64,000 bases of DNA. Origin: a virus. The stretch lies in the IMG/VR virus record IMGVR_UViG_3300046804_002503, positions 1-64,000 of that record, one strand, 5' to 3'. Positions 1 to 9,208 of this stretch are shown here, one piece after another. The translations under genes and the position numbers were made by a program. The notes under the pieces are model-generated. The model was not told the origin of the DNA, ran no database searches, and worked only from the letters and a program-made list of their open reading frames with translations. How positions within the stretch are numbered: position 1 is the stretch's first letter; each line of letters opens with the position of its first letter.

Positions 1-1128
1 CCCACCTGCTCCACCACCTCCCCCACCGTAAATTGCCCCTTGATTTTCTATAATTGTATTAGAAGCAAAAACGGCTATTGCGGTTCCTCCGTCTGCCCCT
101 CCACTAGGCTTAACAGAACCAACCCCATCACCATTTCCACCAGTACCTCCTTGACCGCCGGCTCCTAATATTAAACCATAATTAAAAAGGGTTATAGTGT
201 CATTGTCATCTAAATTTCCTAAAATTAAAGCTGGAGCAGTTGGTGTAGTACTATAAACTTTGACACCGGGTTGAACCGTTAACACTACTTCAGATTTGCC
301 AGCTACATAATTAGGATTTTGAGCCACATTGAGGGCTATATCATAATTTGCCGTATTAGAATCTATAGAAAGCTCTACAATTTGGCGTCCAGTAAGAGAT
401 GCATTACTGGATGTCAGTGGTAACGGACAAATTATATTAACTAAATTCCAAGACACCGGCCCTCTAACAAATTTATAAATTTTACTACTAACAAAGTTAG
501 TTCCTTTGCGATATACCTGAGCTGTCATTTCTCGATTAAAATGAGAAAATTCGTTGCTCAAAGAAACTACAGATGCTTTTTCTGGATTTTCTGGATCATA
601 TAATCTGCTATAAAATGGTACTGTTACGTTTATTTTGGAATTAAGATTATAATTTTTTAATGGATGATATTCCTGTAAATAAGCTTTAATAACTGATAAA
701 ATTGTATCCAAATCTGTTTGAGGAGTAAGTGCTACTAAACGTTTTGTTTGAAAATTTAAATCAGATTGAAATTGACGAATAGTAGGATGAAATGCCAAAG
801 ATAGATTGACTGGTAAAATAGTAGTTAATTCATAAGCCTCCCAATAAGAGCTTAACAAGGCTACTGTGGTGGATATTTTATTAAATCTTTCTGTTATAGA
901 AAAGGTTTTACCTAAATTTAAAATTTTAGCATAATCTTCTAATTGATATGCCCCAGATAAAAAATTTCTAAAAGAAGGTATGAAAATATTATCTGGTCCA
1001 AAAAACTCCCCAGACAAATTGCAAATTTTACTTTCTAAGCTTAAAGCATTAAAATTGTGTTTACCAGCATCGTCTCCAATGCTATTTTCTTCAAAAAGTT
1101 GAATAGTATAATCTGTTAGGTCTGACAT
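1..1128 (-). CDS. Partial tail-fibre protein with glycine-rich adhesin-like end
   Basis: An open frame runs from an ATG (complement of 1126-1128) to the left edge, so 376 codons are visible and the C-terminus is missing. The first 40 residues (EENSIGDDAGKHNFNALSLE) resemble the starts of the next two genes, which marks a shared attachment or head module. A beta-rich middle follows, containing YLQEYHPL at the place where the neighbours have WLEEHFPPL or WINDYFPVL. From about residue 320 the chain becomes glycine-rich (LILGAGGQGGTGGNGDG, then IYGGGGGGGAGG at the edge). Glycine-rich loops are the receptor-binding parts of T-even gp38 adhesins and occur in many marine phage fibres, so host recognition is a reasonable inference. 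The upstream gene stops 6 nt before the start and no Shine-Dalgarno sequence is visible. Confidence 0.75.
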   Translation of the reverse strand, partial: MSDLTDYTIQLFEENSIGDDAGKHNFNALSLESKICNLSGEFFGPDNIFIPSFRNFLSGAYQLEDYAKILNLGKTFSITERFNKISTTVALLSSYWEAYELTTILPVNLSLAFHPTIRQFQSDLNFQTKRLVALTPQTDLDTILSVIKAYLQEYHPLKNYNLNSKINVTVPFYSRLYDPENPEKASVVSLSNEFSHFNREMTAQVYRKGTNFVSSKIYKFVRGPVSWNLVNIICPLPLTSSNASLTGRQIVELSIDSNTANYDIALNVAQNPNYVAGKSEVVLTVQPGVKVYSTTPTAPALILGNLDDNDTITLFNYGLILGAGGQGGTGGNGDGVGSVKPSGGADGGTAIAVFASNTIIENQGAIYGGGGGGAGG

Positions 1129-1133
1129 ATATA

Positions 1134-2492
1134 TTATGTAAATATGGACATTGTATCACCCTTTGTATAAACTAAGGCTTTACTATTAAATCTGTCATAG
1201 GCTTGGTATACAAGTCCCTTACCACCATTATATCCTATAGATACCGTAAAGGAGTGTTTTGTTCTGGTGGTGAGATTTTGTATTTTAGCTACATATGTAC
1301 GAGAATAAAATCCTCCAAAAGTTACGGTACTTCCTCCAGGTGGTATTAATTTAGAAATGCCGTTTATATTAATTTCAAAATAATGATCCACAGCTGGTCC
1401 AACACCAACTACCCTTAAGGTAATGAAACCGTTATTATTAACATAATAATATCCCCGCTTTTTTTCGGATCCCATGTCTAAAATTTGTATATTACAGTTT
1501 CCGTTAGTTTGTTGTTCAATAAAATTTTGATTATTTTTACCTATAACAGTGTCATATTCCCATTTACAATTTTTGACCTTAAATTTAATACATTGTAAAT
1601 TTGTGTTTTCTCTAGTGTCTGTATAATTAAATAGTATTTTGGCTTTAATGTAACCAATTCCCAGACTCCACTTTTCTCCATAACTTCCTACATGTAATAA
1701 ATTTTTTTCAGAGGATGTTATTGTACGAGTTTCATATTCTGTGTATGGAATTAAAGATTCTTCCCCGTTTATTGTTACAGCTCGATATTTTGTGACAGGT
1801 ACACGTATAGTTTTTCTATTATCCTCAAAAGGCTTAGTCAAAATAGTAGAATCTACTATATAAGGCGGAGAACTGTAGGAACAATCTACAGGCTTACTAA
1901 CTGGACAGGTTTTAAATTGTCCGTCACAAACCAAATTTGACCCATTGCAACTTACAACTCCACTATATCTTGTGGTGCAATTAGCCCATCCAGTGCCCGG
2001 ATAAACTAAACATGTAGCAGATGCATAAAGGTCTATAGGAAGATTTTCAATTCTAAAATTGTCAGACTGATAATAATTGTAAACAAACGCCTCTTGCCCC
2101 TCTACAAATGATGGTTCAGCATTGAAGCTTGGTAGCACGGGAAAGTAATCATTAATCCATCCAGAAATTGTATATACTAACGTTTCAAAATTTGCAGTAT
2201 TTCTGTAAATGTTGGGCATCATTAGTGCTAGTGGTTTGATCCATCCAGCACTATAAGATTCTACTACAGTTGAAGCCTTCAACCAACGAGCAGAATATTG
2301 CTGAGTGCGAGTAATAGCAAATTCCCAATCTGGTTGGCGCATGGTAAATAGTTGTACCAAAGGCGCCCATAAATTTTTAGCACTAGTTTCCAGGCCTAGA
2401 GTCCAATCACTTAAAGAGCGATAATTTAAATTAATCGTCTCTAAGTCATCTGCTATATAATTGTTTTTGTCTAAAAAAGAAAAATTATACAT
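1134..2492 (-). CDS. Fibre-region structural protein with Trp repeats
   Basis: A 452-residue protein without a recognised full-length family. The N-terminus (INLNYRSLSDW) matches the INFNVTSL and HNFNALSL segments of its two neighbours. Residues about 60-120 carry spaced tryptophans in an S-A-x-W pattern (QYSARWLKASTVVESYSAGW), like the shaft repeats of the 55.8-57.0 kb protein. WINDYFPVLP follows near residue 115. Residues about 160-215 contain six cysteines within 45 positions (CLVYPGTGWANC, VSCNGSNLVCDG, TCPVSKPVDC), which suggests a disulfide- or metal-stabilised knob. The C-terminal 200 residues look beta-rich. The ATG follows the upstream stop by one base (TAAAATG), so translation is probably coupled. 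Calling it a minor fibre or adhesin subunit rests on similarity within the locus only. Confidence 0.65.
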   Translation of the reverse strand: MYNFSFLDKNNYIADDLETINLNYRSLSDWTLGLETSAKNLWAPLVQLFTMRQPDWEFAITRTQQYSARWLKASTVVESYSAGWIKPLALMMPNIYRNTANFETLVYTISGWINDYFPVLPSFNAEPSFVEGQEAFVYNYYQSDNFRIENLPIDLYASATCLVYPGTGWANCTTRYSGVVSCNGSNLVCDGQFKTCPVSKPVDCSYSSPPYIVDSTILTKPFEDNRKTIRVPVTKYRAVTINGEESLIPYTEYETRTITSSEKNLLHVGSYGEKWSLGIGYIKAKILFNYTDTRENTNLQCIKFKVKNCKWEYDTVIGKNNQNFIEQQTNGNCNIQILDMGSEKKRGYYYVNNNGFITLRVVGVGPAVDHYFEININGISKLIPPGGSTVTFGGFYSRTYVAKIQNLTTRTKHSFTVSIGYNGGKGLVYQAYDRFNSKALVYTKGDTMSIFT

Positions 2493-2493
2493 T

Positions 2494-3300
2494 TTAAAAA
2501 ATCGGCTCCCAAGATGTTCTGTCTAAACTTAATTTATATTTAATTCGGATAATTCTACCTACACTTGTATCAGCTGATGTGTCTTGAAAATACAATTGTA
2601 AATTTGTAGAACCAGTTCCTTGACATTTATAAACTGCTGTGTTTTCTTCTAATGTTTTCACACAACTATCATATCCGTTTCCGTTGTTACAAGCATAGTA
2701 GGGTGAATTGCATTCCGTACAATTGACTGCAACTCCTCCCTCAGCTAAACATTGTTCTAAGTAATTTTTATTAAAAATAAAGTCAACTGGTTGATGATGA
2801 TATAAATGTATTAAAACTACAACAGTCTGATTAGGAGCATATTTAAGAGGAGGAAAGTGCTCTTCTAACCAATCTGGAATAACATAATCCGTATAAGAAT
2901 TTGAAGTTGATTGTGCAACGGCTGATAGACTTTGATCTGTCCAAGTTCTATAAGCATACCAATCATCTAGATATAAAATTTCAGGATATATAATGTTAAA
3001 TTCTCTTACCCAATTAGCACTGGAGTTTTCTACTGTGGTAGTTGCATTAACCCAAAAATCTCCGTACGCAAAAATATTAGAAGAAGCAGCCAGCCAGATA
3101 GCACTATATGCAGCAAATAGGCTATAAACTCGATTGTAATCACCAGCTTTTTGTTCTATTTCATACAAAGCAGCACTTAAAGATGTTACGTTAAAATTTA
3201 TAATATCAGCAGAATTACCAATACAGCTGTTTTCATCTATAAGATGAACCAACGAGCATTCTAGGTCCTTTTTTTCAGCTATATTTGGGATGTTAGACAT
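2494..3300 (-). CDS. Fibre-region structural protein, paralogue of both neighbours
   Basis: 268 residues from the ATG at 3300. A longer reading would start at a TTG (3315) inside the upstream gene, and the ATG lies just after that gene's stop, so the ATG is preferred. The N-terminal module (DENSCIGNSADIINFNVTSL) is the clearest link to the partial gene at the left edge. Trp-containing repeats follow (SAIWLAASSNIFAYGDFW, SSANWVREFN), then WLEEHFPPLKYAPNQTVVV near residue 145. Near residue 185-215 there is a short Cys cluster (VNCTECNSPYYACNNGNG) like that of the downstream neighbour. It has no glycine-rich tip and is the shortest of the three, so it may be an adaptor or truncated version. Its function is not known from sequence. 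Confidence 0.65.
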   Translation of the reverse strand: MSNIPNIAEKKDLECSLVHLIDENSCIGNSADIINFNVTSLSAALYEIEQKAGDYNRVYSLFAAYSAIWLAASSNIFAYGDFWVNATTTVENSSANWVREFNIIYPEILYLDDWYAYRTWTDQSLSAVAQSTSNSYTDYVIPDWLEEHFPPLKYAPNQTVVVLIHLYHHQPVDFIFNKNYLEQCLAEGGVAVNCTECNSPYYACNNGNGYDSCVKTLEENTAVYKCQGTGSTNLQLYFQDTSADTSVGRIIRIKYKLSLDRTSWEPIF

Positions 3301-3305
3301 ATTAA

Positions 3306-6300
3306 TTAATACCAATTTATTTTATATAAAGTAGATTGAGCCGGTGCTAATTTTTCTACACTAGACCGAACTGCTGCCTCTACTCGATTTCTGAGCTCTT
3401 CATTGACTGGAAAATTATGAATATTAATGTTGTAGTATTTACTTTTGTTTCCAGGTAATTGCATTTTAAACCAATGTTTAATTTCTTCTATGTAATCCCG
3501 ATTACCCGTAGACATATTCCAAATTAAATTTTTACGTTTAGTAGCTTTGGGGGAACTGTAATAAACTTGATGCATATCACCTTTAGAAAGAAACTTATTA
3601 TAGACCTTCAATTCGGCTACTTGTCCTTTAAATTTATATGTATTTTGAACGCCTATAATGTCATTAATAGAACTGTTTCGAACTGCATCTGTTCCTAATA
3701 ATAAAGAAGATCGATAATCAAAAATTAAACTTTTGTTGGTAGATAAAATCTTATAATCTACTAATTCAGAATCTATAAAATAATTAACTTGCTTTTCAGA
3801 AGAACTAAAAGACAAACCAAATTGATGCCATCCAGGTTTGAGTAGGGTAGCATCATATGTTAAAGATAATATTTCTGTATTAGTACCATCAGCTTCACCA
3901 ATTTTAAGTTTCCAACTAATTTTTTTGGTTCCTATATAAAACTTTCTTAAATTTTGATATCCTGTAAAATCTCCATCTGCAAAGAAATTTAAATTTGAAG
4001 ACGAGATTAATTTTTCTAAATTTAATAAAGACATTTTAGATACTAAATCTCCATTAGATTCTAAAACATAAATTTCATTGTCTCTTTTATCTACTATTAT
4101 AATATAATCTATATAAGTTGATTTATCACACTGAATAATAGTTTCTTGTGGAACTCTTAAAAAGTTAATATATCTATACCTGTCTTTGTAATTAAAACAT
4201 TGTTCATTTAACAAGGAAGATCTTTTTCCTATTCTAACTGTAGAAAAAATCCCATTTTGAGACATTTTAGAAACATAATCTTCACCGTGAAGTAACCACA
4301 AATTATTAGAAGAATCACAAGTAATTTGTTGAGTATATCCTATTGTGGCAAATAAACCAGAAGAACCGTGTTTTAATGTTTCTTTATTAAAAGGTGTCTT
4401 GTATAAATTATTACCTAAGACTTCCCAAATATTTCCATCATTGTCTATAACAGACGTATGACCAAAAATTTCTATTACCTTTACAGTGTTTTTAACTAAT
4501 TGTAATTCTATTCTTTTGGTATTATAGTTATTGATTTTTATTAAATCTATTTGTTTACCATCAGAATTTAATTTAATAACTCTAAAATCATCCAATATTA
4601 ACAAATATAAATTATTTAAATGATCCATCTCTATTTGAGAAACTCCATAATAACCTTCTATCTTGGCTATTAGTCTAGACTCGGCGTCAAATTTATAACC
4701 AATTCCGTTGGCTGTGTCAAAAATCCAAAAAGAAAAATCTGGTAAGCGATTTATTAAATATTTGTCTTGTAAAGATAGAGGATAATTTTTAAGTTGATTA
4801 AAACTAACTTGCTTAAGATTATAATTTAAATTGAAAACTTCTCCATTTGTAGGGTTAAATAAGGTCATCAAAGCTGCTGGTATGGCTGATTCATTTATTA
4901 AACCATATCCACTATTATAAAAATTGCCAAATATTTGTCTTCCCACTATATTTGACCAATCATCTACCTTAACCCACAATGAAACTGCAAAATTGTCTGT
5001 ATCTAATAAACTTGTCTTAGCCGGAAATACTACATGAGTTGTTCCGTCTAAATTTAAATAATCTTGATACAACAAAGGATTATTTTCTGCATATACTTGA
5101 CCGTTATTGTTATAACCAGAATGATCTATTAACGGATTAGAATTCCAACTACTAATTTCTAAAACTTTAGAACCTCTTTCATCTGTAGAATATTCATCTA
5201 TTAAACTAAGATATTTTTTAGAATTTGTTAAACCACTTCTATAATATCTATAAAAAGCTCCGGGTTCTAAATATAATGTAGATGGTTCATCAAAAATGTA
5301 TTCCTTGGTGGGTTCTGTTCTATCATTATAAACCAAAGTTTGAGCACTTAAAGCTTGGTCTAATGTATAATAAGAAGCGTTATAATATCGATCTACCCAA
5401 ATTTTGGGCCCGTTATTGGAACCGGATAACCAAGCACATAACCAAGTATTAGAATATTTAGTAATACTTTCTGGTTGAACATAATCCGGAATACGAGATG
5501 TATAATCTATTTGTCTTAGATATATTCTATCTGAAATTAAAGGATGATGTCCAGCCGTGGCTCCGTCTTCTATTAAACCAGATTCATGAATAGATTTTCG
5601 CGGGGCAGTGGGTGGATAACTAAAAAATGATTCTTTATCATTAACAAAAACTTTTTCAGTTGTACTAGACGTGTATCCTAGGTATATGTTTTCATATCCT
5701 CCAGATTGATTGGTGCCACTAAAAATTTTATTGTATTCTCTATGTGACCCCGACACAGAAGGTCCAAAAGAATAACCATATTCCGGTGTTTGGTGATTTT
5801 TAAGACCACATAATTCTAAATTATAAACGGCTTCGTGTTGTATTATAGAATAGTTTTCAATGGGAAAAATACCTAAATAATTTTGAGCCAAATCTATGGA
5901 TTTAGTAGAGTCTGGTTGGAGGTTTATTTCTCTGTCTAATACTCCAGTAGAATATTTTGTTAAAAAACTATCTAAAACACTTAATTTTTTTTCTGGTTCA
6001 GGTAATAATACTTCACAAGATACAAATTTTAAAAAAACTGTATTCTGTATGGAAGATTCTTCGGACGGATTGTCTACTGTGATTCCGTAATTAGAATTTT
6101 CATAATAATGAACTATATTGTTTTCCAAGTTTAAGTTATCTAAAGATGTATTATTAACAGAAAAATTTCTACGAACAACTAAATTAAAATTAGAGTTAGG
6201 TAAGAATAAACAAATGCCATCTTGAGCTAGTAAATAACTAAATTTTTGAGATAAACTACCACCACGTATTGCTGGTCTAAAGGTTAAAAAATAAGAAGAA

Positions 6301-6818
6301 GGGTCTATTGGATCTAAACCCCAAGTTAATAACAAACCACTTGAATTTTCCAAAGACACAAATTCTGTTTCAGCATCTTCTAATTCTACAGAGGGGTCTG
6401 TGTAGAAATTAAGAGTAAAGACATCAGACTGACTATATTGGGGAGATATAAAAGTTCCAGGAACTAAATTAGCAGCTTTGTCTGATACAAAAAGGTTATT
6501 ATTTACTGTGACTAAAATTTTATCATAAGCACCTTCTTGAGTACTTAACAATGTTTTAAATCTAGAAATGGGAGTAATATCTTCGGGATGATTAATTTTT
6601 AAAAGATTTGAGGATTTGTTTAATTCTGTTAAAAATAGACCAGTTTTTTTGTTACTTGAAAATGACTTATAATTTTTTAAACAAGAAGAAATGTTAAATT
6701 TTAAGTCATTATCAAACAATATAGGTTCAGACAAAACTGAGTATTGTCTGTTTTTGGGCTGAAACCTAACTGGGAACCAACATTGTTTGATGTCTGGAAA
6801 ATTAAAAACATTAGCCAT
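3306..6818 (-). CDS. Large fibre protein: LamG domain interrupted by a beta-propeller
   Basis: 1170 residues. After a long N-terminal region, a LamG/concanavalin-like domain starts near residue 600 (FAVSLWVKVDDW, RQIFGNFYNSGYG) and its second half appears near residues 990-1090 (GWHQFGLSFSSSEKQVNYFI, QVAELKVYNKFL). Between them, residues about 690-935 hold propeller-like repeats (YGVSQIEMDHLNNLYLLILD, VIDNDGNIWEV, ITCDSSNNLWLLHG, DKRDNEIYVLESNGD), so the propeller seems inserted into a LamG loop. The C-terminus is a charged helical segment (ELRNRVEAAVRSSVEKLAP). LamG and NHL-type domains bind carbohydrate or protein, which fits a receptor-binding role. The ATG is 6 nt after an AGTAAATA promoter-like octamer and diverges from the plus-strand glycosyltransferase-like gene. 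Confidence 0.75.
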   Translation of the reverse strand: MANVFNFPDIKQCWFPVRFQPKNRQYSVLSEPILFDNDLKFNISSCLKNYKSFSSNKKTGLFLTELNKSSNLLKINHPEDITPISRFKTLLSTQEGAYDKILVTVNNNLFVSDKAANLVPGTFISPQYSQSDVFTLNFYTDPSVELEDAETEFVSLENSSGLLLTWGLDPIDPSSYFLTFRPAIRGGSLSQKFSYLLAQDGICLFLPNSNFNLVVRRNFSVNNTSLDNLNLENNIVHYYENSNYGITVDNPSEESSIQNTVFLKFVSCEVLLPEPEKKLSVLDSFLTKYSTGVLDREINLQPDSTKSIDLAQNYLGIFPIENYSIIQHEAVYNLELCGLKNHQTPEYGYSFGPSVSGSHREYNKIFSGTNQSGGYENIYLGYTSSTTEKVFVNDKESFFSYPPTAPRKSIHESGLIEDGATAGHHPLISDRIYLRQIDYTSRIPDYVQPESITKYSNTWLCAWLSGSNNGPKIWVDRYYNASYYTLDQALSAQTLVYNDRTEPTKEYIFDEPSTLYLEPGAFYRYYRSGLTNSKKYLSLIDEYSTDERGSKVLEISSWNSNPLIDHSGYNNNGQVYAENNPLLYQDYLNLDGTTHVVFPAKTSLLDTDNFAVSLWVKVDDWSNIVGRQIFGNFYNSGYGLINESAIPAALMTLFNPTNGEVFNLNYNLKQVSFNQLKNYPLSLQDKYLINRLPDFSFWIFDTANGIGYKFDAESRLIAKIEGYYGVSQIEMDHLNNLYLLILDDFRVIKLNSDGKQIDLIKINNYNTKRIELQLVKNTVKVIEIFGHTSVIDNDGNIWEVLGNNLYKTPFNKETLKHGSSGLFATIGYTQQITCDSSNNLWLLHGEDYVSKMSQNGIFSTVRIGKRSSLLNEQCFNYKDRYRYINFLRVPQETIIQCDKSTYIDYIIIVDKRDNEIYVLESNGDLVSKMSLLNLEKLISSSNLNFFADGDFTGYQNLRKFYIGTKKISWKLKIGEADGTNTEILSLTYDATLLKPGWHQFGLSFSSSEKQVNYFIDSELVDYKILSTNKSLIFDYRSSLLLGTDAVRNSSINDIIGVQNTYKFKGQVAELKVYNKFLSKGDMHQVYYSSPKATKRKNLIWNMSTGNRDYIEEIKHWFKMQLPGNKSKYYNINIHNFPVNEELRNRVEAAVRSSVEKLAPAQSTLYKINWY

Positions 6819-6824
6819 TTAATA

Positions 6825-6832
6825 TATTTACT
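6825..6832 (-). promoter_or_regulatory. Late-promoter-like octamer AGTAAATA
   Basis: AGTAAATA ends 6 nt before the ATG of the large LamG/propeller gene. It shares the core TAAATA with the other octamers in this window. It overlaps by one base the plus-strand octamer of the divergent gene. Identification is by motif and position only. Confidence 0.35.
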
Positions 6833-6839
6833 ATAAATG
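6832..6839 (+). promoter_or_regulatory. Late-promoter-like octamer TATAAATG
   Basis: TATAAATG matches the T4 late octamer TATAAATA at seven of eight positions. It lies 12 nt before the ATG at 6852 and contains the alternative ATG at 6837, which is one reason to prefer 6852 as the start. Confidence 0.4.
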
Positions 6840-6851
6840 TATATATTAGTC

Positions 6852-7733
6852 ATGAATTTGTATGAATATGGTTTAGACTTTTTAGAGAAAAATTCTCCCA
6901 AATATTTAATTACAGACCCTTCTACGGGGATAATTACTGCTACAGATTCTAATACATTTATAGGTGTACAAACCCTTTTCAAAAGTGTAAAAAACAAAAT
7001 TAATTTTTTATGTTATGACATAGGTTTATCAGATGATCAAAAAGAATGGTGTGCCAAAGAGGGTTTAAAAACCAAAGTTATAAAGGATCCAAATTGTAAA
7101 CATTTAGACAAGTGGCAAACCTATATTAAACCGTGGTTTGTAGCAGATAGTCCTTATGAATATACTATATGGATTGATAGTGACTGCATAGTTACTGGAA
7201 ACTTAGCGGAATCTGATTTTATCCGTAACAAACAGTCGTTTTTTATTAAACATTGGATAAAACAAAAATATTTAAATAAAAATCACAAATCTCTTTATAC
7301 CCACCATCCAGTAGCCAACAAAGAAGCTCCAGGTATAAATGCTGGTGTGTTTGGTATTAATAAAAGGGCCAATCATACTATTATAGATAAATGGATGTTT
7401 ATTCTTTTAGAAGCTTTCAAAAATTCTCATATATTAGATGCCATAGCTAATTGGGATGAAGGGGCTCTAAACTGGGCACTGCAAAATGATGACAATTATA
7501 AATTAATTCATAACGATGAAAGGTATAATTGTTTTTCTTCTTTTTTAATAGATGAAGATACCCACGACTTTTCTGTGTATGAACAGTCTATTCTAAGCTT
7601 TGCCAAGAGTGCTTCTTCGCGTTTATTTTTTAAACATGTTTTAGAAAAAGCTAAAGACAAATATATCTTACACTTTTCTACTTGTATGGAAAATAAAATT
7701 AAATACTGGGGAGCTTGGGATTCATCATCCTAG
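6852..7733 (+). CDS. Glycosyltransferase-like protein (GT8-type features)
   Basis: About 293 residues on the plus strand. The sequence has a nucleotide-sugar transferase look: YTIWIDSDCIVTGNL near residue 100 carries the D-x-D metal and nucleotide-sugar motif, NAGVFGINKRANH near residue 160 resembles the N-x-G-V region of GT8-like enzymes, and NWDEGALNWAL follows near residue 200. It probably transfers a sugar in the cytoplasm; donor and acceptor are unknown. An earlier in-frame ATG at 6837 overlaps the promoter-like TATAAATG, so 6852 is preferred. The gene converges with the GT31-like gene (9 nt tail overlap) and diverges from the fibre gene. The opposite orientation within a minus-strand region suggests separate acquisition or inversion. 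Confidence 0.65.
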   Translation: MNLYEYGLDFLEKNSPKYLITDPSTGIITATDSNTFIGVQTLFKSVKNKINFLCYDIGLSDDQKEWCAKEGLKTKVIKDPNCKHLDKWQTYIKPWFVADSPYEYTIWIDSDCIVTGNLAESDFIRNKQSFFIKHWIKQKYLNKNHKSLYTHHPVANKEAPGINAGVFGINKRANHTIIDKWMFILLEAFKNSHILDAIANWDEGALNWALQNDDNYKLIHNDERYNCFSSFLIDEDTHDFSVYEQSILSFAKSASSRLFFKHVLEKAKDKYILHFSTCMENKIKYWGAWDSSS

Positions 7734-8567
7734 ACCCATAGTCTTTTTAGAATTAGCAAAATTAATTAATAAAGAACTTATATCTTCTTCTAATTTCTGG
7801 AGAAGAGATTTTCTATACCAATAATTGACTCTCTTGGCATCTATTAATTTTGCTAATTGGTTTCTAGGAGTCAAGCTTAATAGGGAAGGAAAAAGGTGTG
7901 TACTAACCGGATGTAGGCTAATTACTTCTTCTGTTATTTGTAATACATTATTTTCTATTTCTTCATTTAAGAAGCAGATATTTTTTCTAGTAAAAGAAGA
8001 ATTTTTTAAGATATATCCTATTAATTGATCTTCACATACATATGAATTTTCTTTGAATTCTTTTAAAAGATTTTTATTCTCTAAAATAAAATTAACACAA
8101 GCTTTGCTTAAAGCATAAAAATCTCCAGTCATAAAAGAAAAGGGTTCTTTAAATGCTGGGGGATAAAGGTTTATAGTAGAACGTATGTTATACATCGGAA
8201 GGTCTATGTCTATAACATTCTTAGAAAAATTACTATGTTCTCTTCCTATGTAATCAGCTGACCATTCTATTTTATCCAATAGACTATAGTTGACCAAGGT
8301 GTCATCATCTATTTTAATTACGTAGTCATAGGTAAAATTATTGTGGACATGTTCTAAGCCTTTAAATATTTTTTTATAAAGATTAGAATATCTTTCCTCT
8401 ACATCTAATTGAACTGTGGTGTAAGGTATGTCTATACTTAAATTTTGGTTACCATAAACAAAAATTGGAGTTACGTCTGGGTTTAAATTATTTTTTAAAG
8501 CAAGTACCTGATTGGCTATACGGTCTTTGTTTTGTTCACAAACTGTGATCATTACTATAATTTTCAT
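7725..8567 (-). CDS. GT31/Fringe-like glycosyltransferase
   Basis: 280 residues. The order of motifs fits GT31 (galactosyltransferase/Fringe-like) enzymes: a leading MITVCEQNKDRIANQV strand-helix, LDVEERYSNLYKKIFKGLEH, then the acidic triad in YVIKIDDDTLVNY near residue 85, TGDFYALSKACVNFI near 150, and EDQLIGYIL near 185, matching the family's E-D-V-x-x-G acid motif. In that family the DDD triad binds Mn2+ and the UDP-sugar. It is a paralogue of the 9174-9968 protein. The ATG overlaps the upstream stop as ATGA, so it is translationally coupled to the deacetylase gene. Acceptor and linkage cannot be told. Confidence 0.65.
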   Translation of the reverse strand: MKIIVMITVCEQNKDRIANQVLALKNNLNPDVTPIFVYGNQNLSIDIPYTTVQLDVEERYSNLYKKIFKGLEHVHNNFTYDYVIKIDDDTLVNYSLLDKIEWSADYIGREHSNFSKNVIDIDLPMYNIRSTINLYPPAFKEPFSFMTGDFYALSKACVNFILENKNLLKEFKENSYVCEDQLIGYILKNSSFTRKNICFLNEEIENNVLQITEEVISLHPVSTHLFPSLLSLTPRNQLAKLIDAKRVNYWYRKSLLQKLEEDISSLLINFANSKKTMGLG

Positions 8568-9208
8568 TTTTGTATAAACCTTAAAATTTCAAAAGCTTCT
8601 GCATACTCTACACCAGCTTCCATACCCCTTTTGTTAGCATATATTTCTATACCCTTAGCCGATCGTGGGTGTGGAAATTCCTTTATTTCTTCTGGATAAG
8701 CTTCTAAGGCTTTTTGTTTAATGGCTATGTCAGAGGGTTCCAATACCTCATGGTAATGAGGAGAAAAGGTACTTTGATAAGCATTGCCCGCACTGCTAAT
8801 GATTTCTCCACTTAGAATAACTGGAATAGAATTTGGTCCCCATGTACGGGTGGCAATGCGGGCTAGACTTAAAGTTTGATGATGATCCTGGTGGACATCT
8901 AGAGTATGTGGCAAATATAAGATGTCTGGAGATTCGTTACTTAAAAAATCTTCTAGCTTGCATAAAGTGGCTAAACAAAATTCTGTTAATTCTTTTTCTG
9001 TAAAAAGTAAATCTATTTTTTGATGATAATTTAAAACTGACTTAGCTGCCTCCGAACAATTAAATTGCGAACGGGAACGGGTGTCATATGGACCTCTCAA
9101 GAATGCTACAGAAACCTTATTACCCAGACGTACGTGTTTAGCAATAGAACCCCCAAAGCCTAGGACTTCGTCGTCATGGTGTGGTACTAATACTAATACT
9201 TTTTTCAT
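8564..9208 (-). CDS. PIG-L/LmbE-type N-deacetylase
   Basis: 214 residues, near the usual size of this family. The N-terminal VLVPHHDDEVLGFGGSIAKH holds the P-H-x-D-D-E zinc and catalytic motif, and YLPHTLDVHQDHHQTLSLAR near residue 100 supplies the H-x-x-H ligand region. PIG-L/LmbE enzymes remove acetyl groups from N-acetylglucosamine-type sugars in glycolipid, mycothiol, bacillithiol and antibiotic pathways. Here it sits between two GT31-like genes: the upstream one overlaps it by 35 nt and it overlaps the downstream one by 4 nt. A joint role in making or trimming a glycan with a free amino sugar is inferred. The substrate is unknown. Confidence 0.8.
   Translation of the reverse strand: MKKVLVLVPHHDDEVLGFGGSIAKHVRLGNKVSVAFLRGPYDTRSRSQFNCSEAAKSVLNYHQKIDLLFTEKELTEFCLATLCKLEDFLSNESPDILYLPHTLDVHQDHHQTLSLARIATRTWGPNSIPVILSGEIISSAGNAYQSTFSPHYHEVLEPSDIAIKQKALEAYPEEIKEFPHPRSAKGIEIYANKRGMEAGVEYAEAFEILRFIQK

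Noticed and set aside
6701-6997. 98-codon minus-strand frame across the 6818 start
   Set aside because: It overlaps two well-supported divergent genes and has no recognisable feature.
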